From positions 309,530 to 373,529 of the forward strand of contig MEHQ01001971.1 of NCBI GenBank assembly GCA_008828725.1: a stretch of 64,000 bases of DNA, in the 5' to 3' direction. This document shows positions 47,656 to 60,125 of the stretch, in pieces (the stretch's first letter is position 1; each line of letters opens with the position of its first letter). A program made the position numbers and the translations under genes. The DNA comes from Saccharina japonica. Lineage: Eukaryota; Sar; Phaeophyceae; Laminariales; Laminariaceae. The notes under the pieces were generated by a model. It worked only from the letters and a program-made list of their open reading frames with translations, was not told the origin of the DNA and searched no databases.

Positions 47656-48335
47656 ACAACCTCAGAATCCTCACATTCATCCACATCCACATCACCCGTC
47701 GTTGCGGACTCCTCAGAAGAAGATACGAATGCAGCAGAAGGAACGACAACAACAGGTCGATCTGGAATACGACGAACGGCATGAGTTGAACCCCGGGTAA
47801 AAGCAGTCTCACAAGATTGATACTGATGGATACGCATATTTCCTGACAAAGACGTTTCACCAACAATTGTAGACATAGACGGAACAGCAGTAGCAGTAGT
47901 GCCCGTCGCTGTTGAATCCCTGTTGCTCCAGTGTAGAAACAGGTTGATTATACACCGCATTGACATTTGTAGTAACAGCCGTATACACAGTCCCGCATCA
48001 CTACTCGTGTTGGCAGGATGCAACATAGCACCACCACCTGAAGTATCATCAACTAATGTACCATCCGGGACAAGAAACCGACCCACGAAAGCTATTGGCG
48101 GTGTCAGCCGAACGACGATGACACGAATGTCGGCGAAAATCCTGATGTTCGAAACGTTCAACCGGTGGACTCGCCGATCCGGGAAACTCGTTGTGTACAG
48201 ATGGAGGGTTAAGACAACGTCGAGAAGAAAAAAGCTTGCCTCCAACCCCTTACACCCCTCGGCTGGCCTGACGCTGAGTTGTTCGACCTGAGTATTGACC
48301 ACGCTTCTGAGTGACTGCAGCCCCCCTCGATGCAC
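47656..48335 (-). CDS. Coding fragment with one repeat unit (part B)
   Basis: The minus-strand frame ends in PVVVVPSAAFVSSSEESATT and DVDVDECEDSEVVD, one unit of the repeat seen three times at 39520-39855. It is cut off exactly at the right end of the 3.5-kb transposon. Upstream residues are Ser/Thr-rich and unassigned. Same strand and same repeat as part A support a single split gene, but two separate copies remain possible. Confidence 0.4.
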
Positions 48336-48470
48336 GTGAATTAAGTGTCATTCTTCACAAAGGAACTTTGCTGTTATTCTCGACTCCCAGGATAAGAGTA
48401 TTCATTCGTAGACATAGATGCCTGCGCAGCAAGAAGATGATGCGTCCTCGGCCAAGCCTCCGCTTCACGT

Positions 48471-49304
48471 TTAACCATGAAGAATAAGTCCATAGGTCGA
48501 GTGTATAATTAATTCATCGTTTACTATCAGCCGAGAAGTACATGCGTGCCGGAACATGTAGGGTGATATTGCATCCAATAATATACGGGTAAACAGGTGA
48601 GCCGGAGCACGCTTCCACGATCCATTGACATCACCCCCAACCATGAAAAAATCCGTTACTCCTTTTTCGTCAACAAACTTGCACATAGCGTCGAAAAGAG
48701 ACCAAACGAACCGAGTCATGTCAGCAGCATTAGTCGCAGCATCAACCGAACGAGCAGCAGAGCAAAGCAACTCTTCTATGGCGATACCATCATGTTCGCG
48801 CTTAGGATACGCAACTGTATGCAGGCAGTCCATTAGATCGTCATCGGAAATACTAGCATGTCGACCTGCACATTCCGCCTGGAGGCATATCCTCTGTAAT
48901 ACAAAGGATGGAATCAGTTCTCGTAGGTAACAATCGCGCATGTCTTCCACCTCAGCTAAGGAATCGAGGAATGACCGGATGTCATCTACCTGACCCCCAA
49001 GAAGCTTGGGGAGTTTCCTGCCATAAGGAGAACGAACACTTGTCAAGGCTGTCGTAAACGCGTCGTAGTCGAAATCGAGTTTTTGGCAGTTACGTTTTGA
49101 AAAGGCACCAATTCCACCGATATCACGACGTCTATGAATAGTTGAATCTTCAACACCATGAGATGAATTTTTATGCGCTTGACGACGAACATTTCCCGGT
49201 GCACCAGCAGCACCTCGACCTTGATACTGACCAGACAATCGACCGATCGATCGTTTCCAGCACTCCATATCGTTGTCCTCCAATACTACGAAGGGTAGCC
49301 TCAC
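48471..49304 (-). CDS. Uncharacterised 277-residue open frame
   Basis: The longest complex open frame in the window. An Arg/His/Gly-rich start (residues 1-70, with GAPGNVRRQAHKNSSHGV) is followed by a well-mixed, mostly helical-looking region: FDYDAFTTALTSVRSPYGRK, FLDSLAEVEDMRDCYLRELI, ADMTRFVWSLFDAMCKFVDE, APAHLFTRILLDAISPYMF. No catalytic motif or membrane segment is seen. The shape recalls Gag-like proteins of retroelements, but no family could be named. It lies upstream of part B on the same strand, with 135 bp between them, and may belong to the same transcript. Confidence 0.5.
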   Translation of the reverse strand: MRLPFVVLEDNDMECWKRSIGRLSGQYQGRGAAGAPGNVRRQAHKNSSHGVEDSTIHRRRDIGGIGAFSKRNCQKLDFDYDAFTTALTSVRSPYGRKLPKLLGGQVDDIRSFLDSLAEVEDMRDCYLRELIPSFVLQRICLQAECAGRHASISDDDLMDCLHTVAYPKREHDGIAIEELLCSAARSVDAATNAADMTRFVWSLFDAMCKFVDEKGVTDFFMVGGDVNGSWKRAPAHLFTRILLDAISPYMFRHACTSRLIVNDELIIHSTYGLILHG

Positions 49305-49902
49305 GTCTCAGCTTATTTTGCTCCCACCACGAAGTGAAAAAAACTAACCAAAAGATATTTTGTCGAAAAATATCCACCAGCTCGAAATTGTAGATAAAAA
49401 TCCTGTACACGGTCGTACTCGTATGTATGTGGTTCCAGCAGAAGAGCCGATAACGCCCAACTCGAGCACCGCTGGGCACCTGATCCGAAGATAGATGCAA
49501 TCACCCTATACCCGACCCGAGAGCACCTCTCACCTATGAGTTCCAACCATGAGGAAGATATTGCCGGTATCTTTCAAACACAGAAGATTATAGACAAATT
49601 TTGGAAGCAGAACCCACAGCTCCTCCACCTGAAGCTATAATCTTCGAACCTCGAAGACCACGCCTGGCTCGAAGACAAAAATACCCGACATGAAGAACCG
49701 ATGAGACTCGAAGATGAGACCTGAAGAAGATATCCGAAGAAGACCAGAAGAAGATATCCAAAGAAGACCCAATATAACCCACCCGAGATGTCCGAATATC
49801 CACACAGTCGATACCTGACGATAATAAAGATACCCGACCCCTACCACTCGTACTCGAAAATTTATGAGTGCCAACGATTCCCCGTCTCGAATTCTGCAAA
49901 AT

Positions 49903-50283
49903 TATGGGAGGTAACCGGGTGAATCATGCTCAACTCAGGGCTAGCACTGCTGTACCACCTGAATGAGATGACCACCCTCGCTGACACGAGTTAAAAGATG
50001 TGAACTGTATTATTCCCTGAAAAAAGAACACCCAAATCTGGGCAGAGCCCAGTGAGAGAGTCCCAAGAGAGATAGTAAAACATAATAGAAAAGTAATGAC
50101 AGCTGTGGGTTCCGATCACAGCAGAACAAATACAAAATCCGTTTTACCCGACTGCATAATCCACATACACCTGAAACCAATTTCCATGGTATCCCGTGTG
50201 ACCCACGTCCGGTATACCATCCACATAATCCATACCCACCTATGATACCCGGGGATGTACCCAGGATGTCCCCTGATGACCAC
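49903..50283 (+). repeat. Dispersed repeat X, copy 2
   Basis: Near-identical to 38376-38790. It ends at GATGACCACA, immediately before the left inverted repeat of the DIRS-like fossil. Confidence 0.7.
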
Positions 50284-53200
50284 AAGGCTTTGGGGAAAAG
50301 TGTTTGGGAAGCTTGACACTTGCTGGTGCGCAGCGAAGCGGACTGCAGAGCAACACGCAGAGCGCAAGGGGAGGTGCAGCGAGCAGAGGTTTGGTATTGG
50401 TTTGATCGTTTTTTCGGGCACGATGAGCAACGCAGGCAAGCGACGGGCCCGCTTTGTGGCGAATGGGGACGACACAACCCCGAACCGCGAAGAATCAAGG
50501 ACCACCAACAGCCAGGGAGGGGGAAACGAAGGGGATGGAGAGGGAGAGGGCACCACCAGCACGGGGGGAGATGATCTCGGAGCAGGCTCGGGCGCAGGCT
50601 CCGGCAGAGGGGTACGTAGCTCGAGCCGACGAGCCGCCCGGAGGAAGCGGCCGCAGGCAGACGCCAGCCGAGCAGCTTCTGGAAGCCGTTTTGCTGCTCA
50701 CAAAAGTCTTACAACAACAGCCGCTGCAGCAACAGCCAGCGCAACAGCCACAACAGCAGCAGCAACAGCAGTAGCAGGCATCTCTCGTTCAGCAACAGCA
50801 ACAACACCTAGCAGCACCCCCGGGTGGGCCCGCAGTACAGCAGAACTTCATCAGCAGCAACACCTACAACCAGCACCCCCGGCTGAGCCCGCAGCACAGC
50901 AGCAACCTCAGTAGATCGAGCCACAGATACCACAACAACCACCGCACCTTGTAGGACAACACCCACAGCAGGTAGCCGGGCAGCAGCAGCACGTCATGCA
51001 ACAACCGCCTTACGCACAGGCCCCGCACCTTTTGGGCATGCAGTCCCCAGGTTGGTGGCAGGGAGGAGCGCCTCCTTTGCAGCCACCGTGGAGTGTCGGG
51101 CGGACAATTTGGGGGCACGGAGCAGGCCAGCAGCGTAGAAGCCTGTACCATCTCGGCGGATTCCACGAAGCGTTCAGGACGATACTCGGGCCCGGGGGTT
51201 GCCCTGCCCGCAACCGCCGCCCCCGCCGCCGCGGTACCACCAGCAGCAGCAGCAGCAGCAGCAGCAGGCACAGCAGCAGCAGCAGCAACATCAACAGTAG
51301 CAGCAGCAAACAGCAGCAGCAGCCACAGCAACAGTAGCAGCCTCCGGCGGCCGTCGCGAGGTTCAGCTTCTCGCACGGGCAGAACCAAGGGAGAGGTGGC
51401 GGAGCCCAGGGTAGGAAGGGATCCGGGGCGGGGAGAAGAGGAGGTAGTAATTGACAGGGCGGGCCTCGCCTGATGGCGGGGCCGGACGGCAAGTGGCGCA
51501 AGGCGAAAGGCGGAGTTTTGCAGTTCGTGGACACCAGTAAGTCAGTGGGACTGACAGGCGCGCCGCAACCGGGATCGGTGTCGCAAGCGGTGTTCGTGGG
51601 TGCGTTGTATGACCGTGGATGCGCTGAGTTGGATCTTGACGGTAGGACAACTTTTACTGAACAACATAGCAGTACCTATAGTCAGAGTGGACATGGGCAG
51701 GGCGAGTTGTATGGCCAGGGGCATGTCAAGTGGCCCGACCCAGGTTTGTCGCCAAGTAGTAACGCTAGGCATGATTGTTGTCAGTTGCCTGACGTGGTTT
51801 GTAAGGAATCGGAACAGAATGGCAGTAAGATAAGGTCAGCCAGCGTTGCCAGGAACAAGGTGAGTTGCCGGACCCTGGTAGTTTCGAGCCGAAAATGGAT
51901 AGCACTGTACACAATTACTGTGGGCATGGCCAGTCGCCTGTCCGTGATGGTCCCGAGTTGGGACTGTCTAAAAACAATAACGCAAGACAGAATTACTGTG
52001 GTTATGGCCAGTTGCCTGACCTTGATCGTTCCGAGTCGGAACAGGATAGCAGTAAATCTAGACAGCGTTACCAAGGTCATGGCCAGTTTCCTGACCTTGG
52101 TCGTGCCCAGTCGCCGCAAGGCTTGCGAGGGTACTCGAAAACACTGCAGGGTCATGGCCAGTTGCCTGACGGTGGTCGTGTCCAGTCGACGCAAGGCTGG
52201 CGAGAATCCTCAAAGGCAACGAACATGAGCGAGTACGTAGCACCTTTAAATGGAGAAGAAGCGTACTACACTCAAGTTCAGACATGCAATGTAACCAACA
52301 ATGGCAACAGCAGACAAGCAAAAATCGCCGAGCTGAACGAAAAATGGAATCACACAAAAGCGTTGATGGCCGCCGAAAACCGCGACCTTTCTAGAACGAA
52401 ACGAATCATTCGAGAGATGACAGAGACGGGCACAGAGCTGTTACATGTGCGCGATGGTAGAGCGTGGGAGACGTGGCTGTTGGGATCGGAGGCACCTTGG
52501 TGTCACCTCCTTTCTCTCTCAGTCAAGTGGAACACTATTTTGGGGATATTAAAGGCTTCCCAGCAATAACGGAGCTCGTAGACATTATCAAGAATGTCGT
52601 CCCGGTGAAAGCATCCGTCACGGACCTCGACCCAACCAGAGCAATGCAGTATGGAAATCACAGCACCGTGGCAGAACACATGGACCTAGTTTGGGAAAAA
52701 CTGTATGAAGATATTAGATGAAATCGAGTGCTAGTGTTTGCCAGAGGATCCGCTGCCTCTTTAAAAGGGCTACGGGTAGCATCTCTGGGGGCGGTGGTCA
52801 CACACAAGGTCAGAATCATTAACGACTACTCGTTTGAGGCCGGAGCGTCTAGGGGGAAGAAGGGGGGGGACTGAACAGAGGACACACAGACCGAAGAGGT
52901 ACCAAAATGTCTCTGTGGTGACGCCCTCCCCGCACTTCTAAAGGCTCTTACAGGCCTTCGATTAAGGTTCCCCCACCACCGTATACTTTTGGCAAAGGAA
53001 GACGTAACTGTCGCTTTCAGGAATGTTAGAATTGCACCGCACCAGGCATATTAGTTATATTATGTGGTAGACGATGTTTTGGTATCGGATTTCAGACCCA
53101 CCTTTGGCTGGGCAGACTAGTCAGGGTACTGGGGCCTCATGGCCGCAGCGGCCGAACCCGCCCACTGTAACACTATCGTAAAGAGCGCCATAATCTACCA

Positions 53201-56200
53201 GAAGGAAAGGCCATGATGTCGCACGTCAAAATCGTGAAGCCGTGGGAGACCGGAAGTCCAATCCGGATTCCCACCGGAGTGCCCCGCGAAGGGGCGGGCC
53301 GAACGAACCGTTTTTAACGTCCGTCTACGTAGACGATTTCATTATATGGCCAGCGTGCAGCTCAACGCATCAGATCAGACAGCCCTCATAGCGTCGGCTT
53401 CTCTCGCATCAGATAACGTAAGTGTATTTGGACCAGGCGAAAAAGGTGAAACTCCAAATTATTGCCCCGAAGAAGAGCACGAATTGGAATTCAACAGCAG
53501 ATGCTCTCGTTTTCACCATCAACACCCGCACCATGCGAAGCTCTGTCACTAAGGAAAGGATAGAAGCGATTGGACTATTCCTAGAACTTGAGTGGCCGAG
53601 TAGCAAAACGCATGCAGGCGCGCAGACCGTTCTCAGCATAGCCGGAAAATTATGGAACCTCACGTATGTAGTCAGAGCGGGAAGATATTTTGTCTAGCAG
53701 CTTTTACGTTTGACCGATCTTCACAAAATAGCTAAGTCGAAAAAACGGACGCGGAGAGTAGTTAAACCGGGCTGGGAGTTTCAGAATGATATTGCCGTTT
53801 GGAAGTGAAACAATTGGTCAACGCCGGTGAGTCGCTTGGAGCACCTTTTTACCCACACGTATAACGAACTGCCTCTCGACGATACTACTCAGACGCAAGC
53901 TTGACTGCAGTCGGGGGGTTTTGCCCAGAGCTCCAGGTGTATTGGAGATACGATTTGAACCACCATCTATCCGAGCTTCTGCGAAAACAGGTGGTAACGC
54001 AGGGTGAGGACGCGATAACGATCAACTTGCTCGAACTCTGTGGCATGGTAATGACAGTGTACGTGACACAAGTCCTTCTGCAAGACAGGCCAAAAACGCC
54101 AGGGCATCCAGTACTGTTGAGAGGGGACAACGTGGCAGCGGTGTCGTGGATTAACAGATGTGGAGGATCACGTAATAGACGCGCGGCCCTAGCCATGAGA
54201 TTACTTGGTAGACTGGAATTACAAGCAGTTGGACCCATGACCCAAAACGTATTCCCGGGGTGCAGAATGTGGTGGCTGACGGCATTTCCAGATGGCCAAA
54301 ATAACAGATCGCGCGCAACCTGCAGACCCTTGTACACGGGGAATGGAGAGAGCGAAGTATAGGTCAGAGCGGGTGCGAATGTTTGGAGACAATTATACAG
54401 CCCATCTTTCCCACAGAGTACAGAGATCGTACGAACTGCAGAATCATGAACACTTCTCAAACCCATCCGAGCAGGATCATGCGCGGGAGAGGGAGGGGAT
54501 GAGAACGAGGCGAAAAGACTGGTGGAGACCCTAGCGTTGGCCTCGGTGAGGGGAAGCACGCAAAAGGTGTACTGGAATCAATGGAAAACGTGGTGCCGTC
54601 TCAGGGCGATAGAAGGGAAGGGGGCGTGGCTGTTGGAAAGGGACGGAGTCGATGCGGCAGTTAAAGAGCTCACGAAATTCATGGCCTTGCGATGCTTTAG
54701 CTTCAAAAACCAAAGTCAGACGGTTCGAGGGGACCTAGCCGCGATCAAGGATTTCCACAGAATGTTTGAGGATTGGGAATTGCCCACTTCACACTGCATG
54801 GCGATAGCAGTAGGAAAAGGGATCGACAGAGCACACGGAAAGTCGAAAGTACGCCCCAAGGTGAGGAAACCTTTGTCGTGGTAACTGCTAACCAAGGGGA
54901 GGGGGTGCGTAGCCGGTGTAGAGACCGAAGGGTGGGTAGTGTGGTGCAGTCTCGCCTTGTCGTTTTTATCTATTGTGCAGAGCCTCAGAAATTTGTGCAT
55001 TCGGTAATGGCCTGGTACACTCGGACTTTTGTCTGACGAGAAGGGACTTGGAATTTTTTGCGGGAGCGTCACAACTGGCGTGGGATGACAGGTGCATAGC
55101 GGACAGGGTAGAAGTGAAGTTCCACGCGTCCAAGTCAGACAACAAGAGGTTAGGGGCAACCGTTCCCAGGACGAGCGTAACGGTAGGGAAGGATCAAGCG
55201 ACGAGGGGTGTAAGTGGTTACGGGGTTCTGGAAATTATTCTGGACCTGCTGAACCTGTACCCCGAGTTGAGCGGGTCAGCACCGCTCATCATGCAGACAC
55301 GCACGTCAAGTAGGTGGAAGGTTATAGTTATCACGCGCGCGGTAACGACGAAGGCCTTGAGGCGGATGGTCAGTAGTTTGGGTAGAGACCCAGCGCAGTA
55401 CGCCTTTACACTCGGGTAGGATTAGTGGGGCCACGCAGCTGCCGGCACAACGTGCATCGGACATTCAGATCCAAAGGGCGGGGAGATGGAGGTCCCTGGC
55501 GTTCATGGTTTACGTAAGAGTGGGAGGGGAGGGGGGAGCATTTGTGTCAGAGTAAGTTTTCTGGGAATAGGTTACCCCATTGTGCCATGTGGGTGCCTTC
55601 TAGACATAATTTTACTGCGTAAATTCATTCCACAATTCTTGAGCCAAAAATATAACAAACGGCGCATTGTTTGCTCGCGCCTAAACAAATTGAGGTCTTG
55701 GGCAATTTAGTGATTACGCCGGCCACAGCGCGTCGAATCGCAAACGGCTGCCCCCGCGGTCATCTGTGGGATATCCTGCTGTGGCGACGGAGCTCTCGCG
55801 CGACGGCCTGGTTTCTTTAGGAAGCACGGCACCGCAGGCCTGAGGGTGTGTCGCGCTGGAAAGCCTCGGATATTTGAGCGGGCCTAACGAAGCCTCCTGT
55901 AATGCGCTCTCCTCTGACCGAGCCGGGTGGATATGTTGCGGCGGTTATCTGGGTATGACGGTGGATCCAAGCGGGTTTCCGTTTGATGTTTGATGGGCAT
56001 GAAAACGGGGATAATGACGAGCTGTCCCCGGGGGTACAAGACTCCGTGAATGTAAAGCCACGATAGCTTGTGCACAGCTCGGATCACTCTTGTTTGCCCC
56101 AGCTTTCTCGTGAGCTGGAAGGACCAGCTATGGCGTCCGAGAGACCAGATGTACGACGGCCAGGCCACGGTCGATGCTGACCAAAGTGGTAGTCTATGCG

Positions 56201-56950
56201 TAGGAACTCAGTATAAGATTTGGCATGTCGTAATAATGGTGGTGGTATGGTGTACGTGGGGAACAACGTGGGACGTTCGCACCGGATAATAATCAATACG
56301 TACGGTTTTTTTGTAGGATATGACACATGACCTAGGGGCCTGTTACGTACCCACGGGGCGACAGGGTCTCCTCCACATTATGAATGTTGCGCGCCAAGCT
56401 TAAAACTGTCACATGGTGTTCAATCCGTTGCATAGACTATACCCGCAGTTGAGGGTGCGTGGCTGTCGTAGCCGCCTGCCTGGGGCGGCTTATGATTTCA
56501 GAGGAACACGGAATTAATTTACGCAGTAAGTTGATGCTTGGAAGGCACCCACATGGTACAATGGGATAATCTGCTCCCAGAAAACCAAACACAGAAAAAC
56601 ACCCTTCGGGCTAACCCGCTACGTTTACGTTTCGGCCCCGTACCGCCGAGACAAAAAGGAAGCCCTGGCCACACTTTTCTGCTACTATGTTACACTAATA
56701 TTATACTAAAACCTCCTCCCCCCCTTCTCTTGAGCGTTAGGGTGGGACGGTGGGGAAAAAACGATCAAACCAATACCAAACCTCTGCTCGCTGCACCTCC
56801 CCTTGCGCTTTACGTGTTGCTCTGCTGTCCGCTTCGCTGCGCACCAGCAAGTGTCAATCAAGCTTCCACTTTATGACAACCCCTCTCCCCTCCCACATTC
56901 TTGCCTCTTCAAATCGCACAAACTACATATTCGAAATTAATTTTAATATA
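50284..56950 (+). mobile_element. DIRS-like tyrosine-recombinase retroelement, decayed
   Basis: Fossil of the DIRS/PAT type (LTR-retroelement kin using a tyrosine recombinase). Inverted ends of about 115 bp lie at 50308-50420 and 56757-56869, about 93 percent alike. Parts in order: a Gln/Gly-rich Gag-like region with CAG-type runs (50420-51470), a region of about five 72-75 bp tandem units containing GGCCAGTTGCCTGAC (51690-52200), a reverse transcriptase region (about 52460-53700), an RNase H region (53900-54360) and a tyrosine recombinase region (54520-55420). It is clearly broken, with on the order of ten or more disruptions. The good terminal-repeat identity beside a decayed interior suggests moderate age. 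Confidence 0.75.
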
Positions 56951-57395
56951 TTAATTTGTTGTATTGTTTGCTCAAGAATTGTGGAATTAATCTACGCAGT
57001 AAAATGATGCCTGGAAGGCACCCACATGGTACAATGGGATAACCTGCTCCCAGAAAACTAAACAAAGAAAAACACCCTTCGGGCTAACCCGCTACGTTTA
57101 CGTTTCGGCCCCGTGCCGACGAGAAAAACTGAAACCCTGGCCACACTTTTCTCCATTGGGCAAGCCCGATTACCTCTGAAACTTCTGTTCTTACTCTTCT
57201 GCCCGCCTTACCTTGTTAGAGCTTCTGACACACAGTCTGCCCCCTCCCCTCCCGCTCTTACGTAAACCATGAACGCCAGGGACTTCCATCTCGCCGCCCT
57301 TTGGATCTGAATGTCCGATGCACCTTGTGCCGCCAACTGCGTGGCCCCACCAATCCTATTTGAGTGCAAGGTGTACTGCGCCGGTGTTGCACGTG
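56950..57395 (-). mobile_element. Partial second DIRS-like copy, inverted
   Basis: Complement of 55395-55690 (end of the recombinase region and what follows), so it lies tail to tail with the main fossil. It also contains a segment (56985-57150) that repeats 56510-56685 in direct orientation at about 90 percent. Only the 3' part of a copy is present. Related fossil, broken. Confidence 0.6.
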
Positions 57396-57475
57396 CCCCG
57401 TCTGCCCGTCTGCCCGTTGTTCGTGCTCATCCGTCTTTCTGGTGTTGATCGGGACCGCACACATGTTGTGTGGCA

Positions 57476-57775
57476 GCGAACACCGCTTTGGGTATCGTGT
57501 GGCTGACCCCTTTCTGGCCAACGGCTGGGGAGGATGGTGTGCCGTACCATCGTATGAATATATGTTATACACGCATGTGTGCTCAAAGCTAGGAGTGCTT
57601 GTTGCCTCCGCACTGCGTTGCGGTCGGCCAAATGTTTTTTGACAATATTATAGGTATGATGTTCGCCTTGCAGTTAGTTTAGTTGTTGGCACCGTAAACC
57701 GTCTTGATTGTCGCGTGGCTGGCCCCTCTCTAGCCAATCAGCTGGGGAGAATGATACGACGATGTACCGTGCAGT
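57476..57775 (+). repeat. Diverged tandem pair
   Basis: Two units, 57476-57560 and 57690-57775, share CGTGTGGCTGACCCCTTTCT or its variant, GGCCAA and GCTGGGGAGGATG, at roughly 75 percent. Confidence 0.45.
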
Positions 57776-57814
57776 TTTGATATACAGAGGGATACTATTT
57801 GCTATGGGTTCGTG

Positions 57815-58815
57815 GATCTATCTATTATATATAGTTCGTCTGATGCCCAAAAAACAATACTTTAATCAAGTGATCTTTGATGCCCACTTTATCATAGCAA
57901 CTTAGAGTGGAGCAAATGCAAACAAACAAACAAAAAACAAAATGTCCCACACACGTTCAAAACGCACGCTTATCCCTACGCCGGCATGCCCGGCACTGTC
58001 TTGTTACGTCGCAGGCTGGGATACTGTAGTTCAACTCGTACGTGCGCCGTGCCTGTCGTCGTGGCCACAGCGATTCGCGGCTGCTCTGCGTACGGGTATT
58101 GCAGCAGTGCGGTTGCTACTTTTCTACTTTTAACCTTTGCTGAGATTGTATCGTTCATCCTCGTCCTGGTCGTACTCGTATCGTATGATACATACGTGTG
58201 GCCTTCTGTCACCGTACGCGACGAAAGCACCACTGTTTCAGAAACGGACGGGGTCTCTGAAGGCTCCTAGATAACGCCTCCTTCTCCTACCTCTGCTCGT
58301 GTTCAAAGCCGTCCCGAGTTCGCGAAGCTTGGTCATGTCGCATGGCCTACTTACCAGGTACCACGGGTGGTCCTCGGGAAAACAATCATACGTATTCCAC
58401 CCCATACCAGGTACCAGGTGCGAGCAGGTACCAGAGATCACCAACAACCATCCTCAAGTCAAGCACCGCCACCATTACCACACCACCAGCTGAGCACCAG
58501 CACCAGCAGAAACGTGTCGCTGGTGGTGGAGGTGGTGGTGGCTGTGTTTGCTTGTTTTGGTTTCTAAAACAAATCTCGATCACTCTGCGATGGCGAGAAA
58601 TAGACGATTTTTGTGAATGCGGCGCAATAAGGTGATACCAGGATACCAGGTATCATACCAGGCTAGACGGTGCCGCGAGACACCATATAGTAGCTCTTCA
58701 ACGACACACCACGTTCAGAGCCATGCCCAGGTGACATGCTCACGTGACATCCTTGCGAGCCTGCATCATGCTGTAATCATGCTGTCTGTGCACGCACGTA
58801 TATACGTATATACAT
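57815..58815 (+). mobile_element. Family T element, direct copy 1 (about 1 kb)
   Basis: Starts with the family end ATCTATCTATTATATATAGT and shares about 1 kb with 60505-61465, past the part shared with 41276-42675 through TGTGATACCAGGTATCAT-like and GACATGCTCACGTGACAT blocks. No inverted right end is seen, so the true 3' end is unknown or lost. An open frame at 57986-58270 recurs in other copies with shifts in the middle. Confidence 0.6.
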
Positions 58816-59044
58816 AACCCTAACTTAGTATTGTTGCGCATGTCTTCAAATGTATGCGTATATGTTTCCAATCTGTCTTGTCCGTTCACGGAAGAGCAAC
58901 GTACCGCCTTGCGGTTTTTCGTTTAGCGCAATCCTCTGCTGTGCGGTGCTGTGCGACTTTTTCTCTTGAATTTTATTTCATTGTACGTACGTACAATGTG
59001 CCTGTTGTATGACGTACATACAATGTGCCTGCTGTATATACGTA

Positions 59045-59370
59045 AGCAGAGTATGCAGTATTTGTGCCCTGTTATAGTTTTCACGAAAAACTCGGTATGC
59101 ATGCATGCACGAGTCAAATGATCTCGATCATCAGCACAGCCACAGTCTCGCGAGGGATTTTGCAAGGCCCTTTCGCTATGACCGCAAGACAACCGACAAC
59201 AACAAACAACGAGCTCTCAGGAACAGCCAGCCCCCCCCCTGTCCCCCCTGGCCACATCTATTTCAAATATGTTTTCCATCAAACAACCCGCATTGATTCG
59301 GAGTCATTCCCCTCCGTTTCTATTTCCTTAACCATTTGTACTCCAATTAAGAATCTTCCACAGACGCTCC
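59045..59370 (+). repeat. Dispersed repeat Q, copy 1 (uninterrupted)
   Basis: Matches 63425-63970 apart from a 240-bp insertion in the latter. Shared blocks are GTATGCATGCATGCACGAGT, CGAGGGATTTTGCAAGGCCC or its variant, and TTCTATTTCCTTAACCAT. Confidence 0.65.
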
Positions 59371-59374
59371 GAGT

Positions 59375-59545
59375 ATACTCCATACTCCGAGTATACTCGG
59401 AGTATCGAGTATTTTTCGTACTCCGAGTACTGAGAGTATTAGAGTACTGGTGGCCTAAATACTCGGAGTACTTGGAGTATGAACAGTACTGAAGGCCCAA
59501 ATACTCCGAGTACTGGGAGTATGAGCAGTACTTATACTCGAGTAC
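59375..59545. repeat. ACTCGGAGTAT palindromic tandem array
   Basis: Repeated CTCCGAGTATACTCGGAGTA-type palindromes and GTACTGGGAGTATGAGCAGT units, about ten copies in both orientations. Confidence 0.8.
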
Positions 59546-59547
59546 AA

Positions 59548-59602
59548 GGTTCCCCTCCGGGACGCGCCTAGGGGAGCGGCGCAAGAACGGATTGATAACC
59601 AT
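59548..59602 (+). repeat. AAGGTTCCCCTCCGGGACG repeat, copy 2
   Basis: Partner of 34795-34850. Confidence 0.6.
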
Positions 59603-59869
59603 ACATAATTATATATTGTATCCGACGTTGTGAATTATCTAATTATCTGTATATTACCGTACGTGCAGGGACACACATACTATTTTTTAGAACTGCATCA
59701 GATGATCTGCGCACTTTTGGGGATACAAATACTTGGAAATAATGTGGAACCCTTACTATTGACTGCTTCTTTTAAATAGATTTTCCTAACAATTCCGCCA
59801 AACATTATATCATGTTTGCCAGTGTGTCTATGTATGTCTTTGTTGTGTGTAGGGGCACCACAGTTGACA

Positions 59870-60125
59870 TAAGTTGGTTCTAGAAGGGGATCGAAATTGA
59901 CTCGATTTCAGTGTTAGGGTCGAAATTATCTTCGTTTTATGTGGGGGATCGAACATGACTTTTGGTTTGTGTGTTGGGTTCAAAATTGGCCTGGTTTTGG
60001 TGCGGAGGGTCGAAATTGACTTTTTTTGTGTTAGGGTCGAAAATGACTGGCTTTAGTTGGGGATATAATTTGCCTTGCTCTTTGTCTACGGGCCGAAAAT
60101 GACTTGACCTTGGTATGCGGGGTGA
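59870..60125. repeat. GGGTCGAAATTGACT minisatellite
   Basis: Seven imperfect units of 35-40 bp, each with a GGTCGAAATTGACT core followed by TGGTTTTGGTGT-like sequence. Confidence 0.75.
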
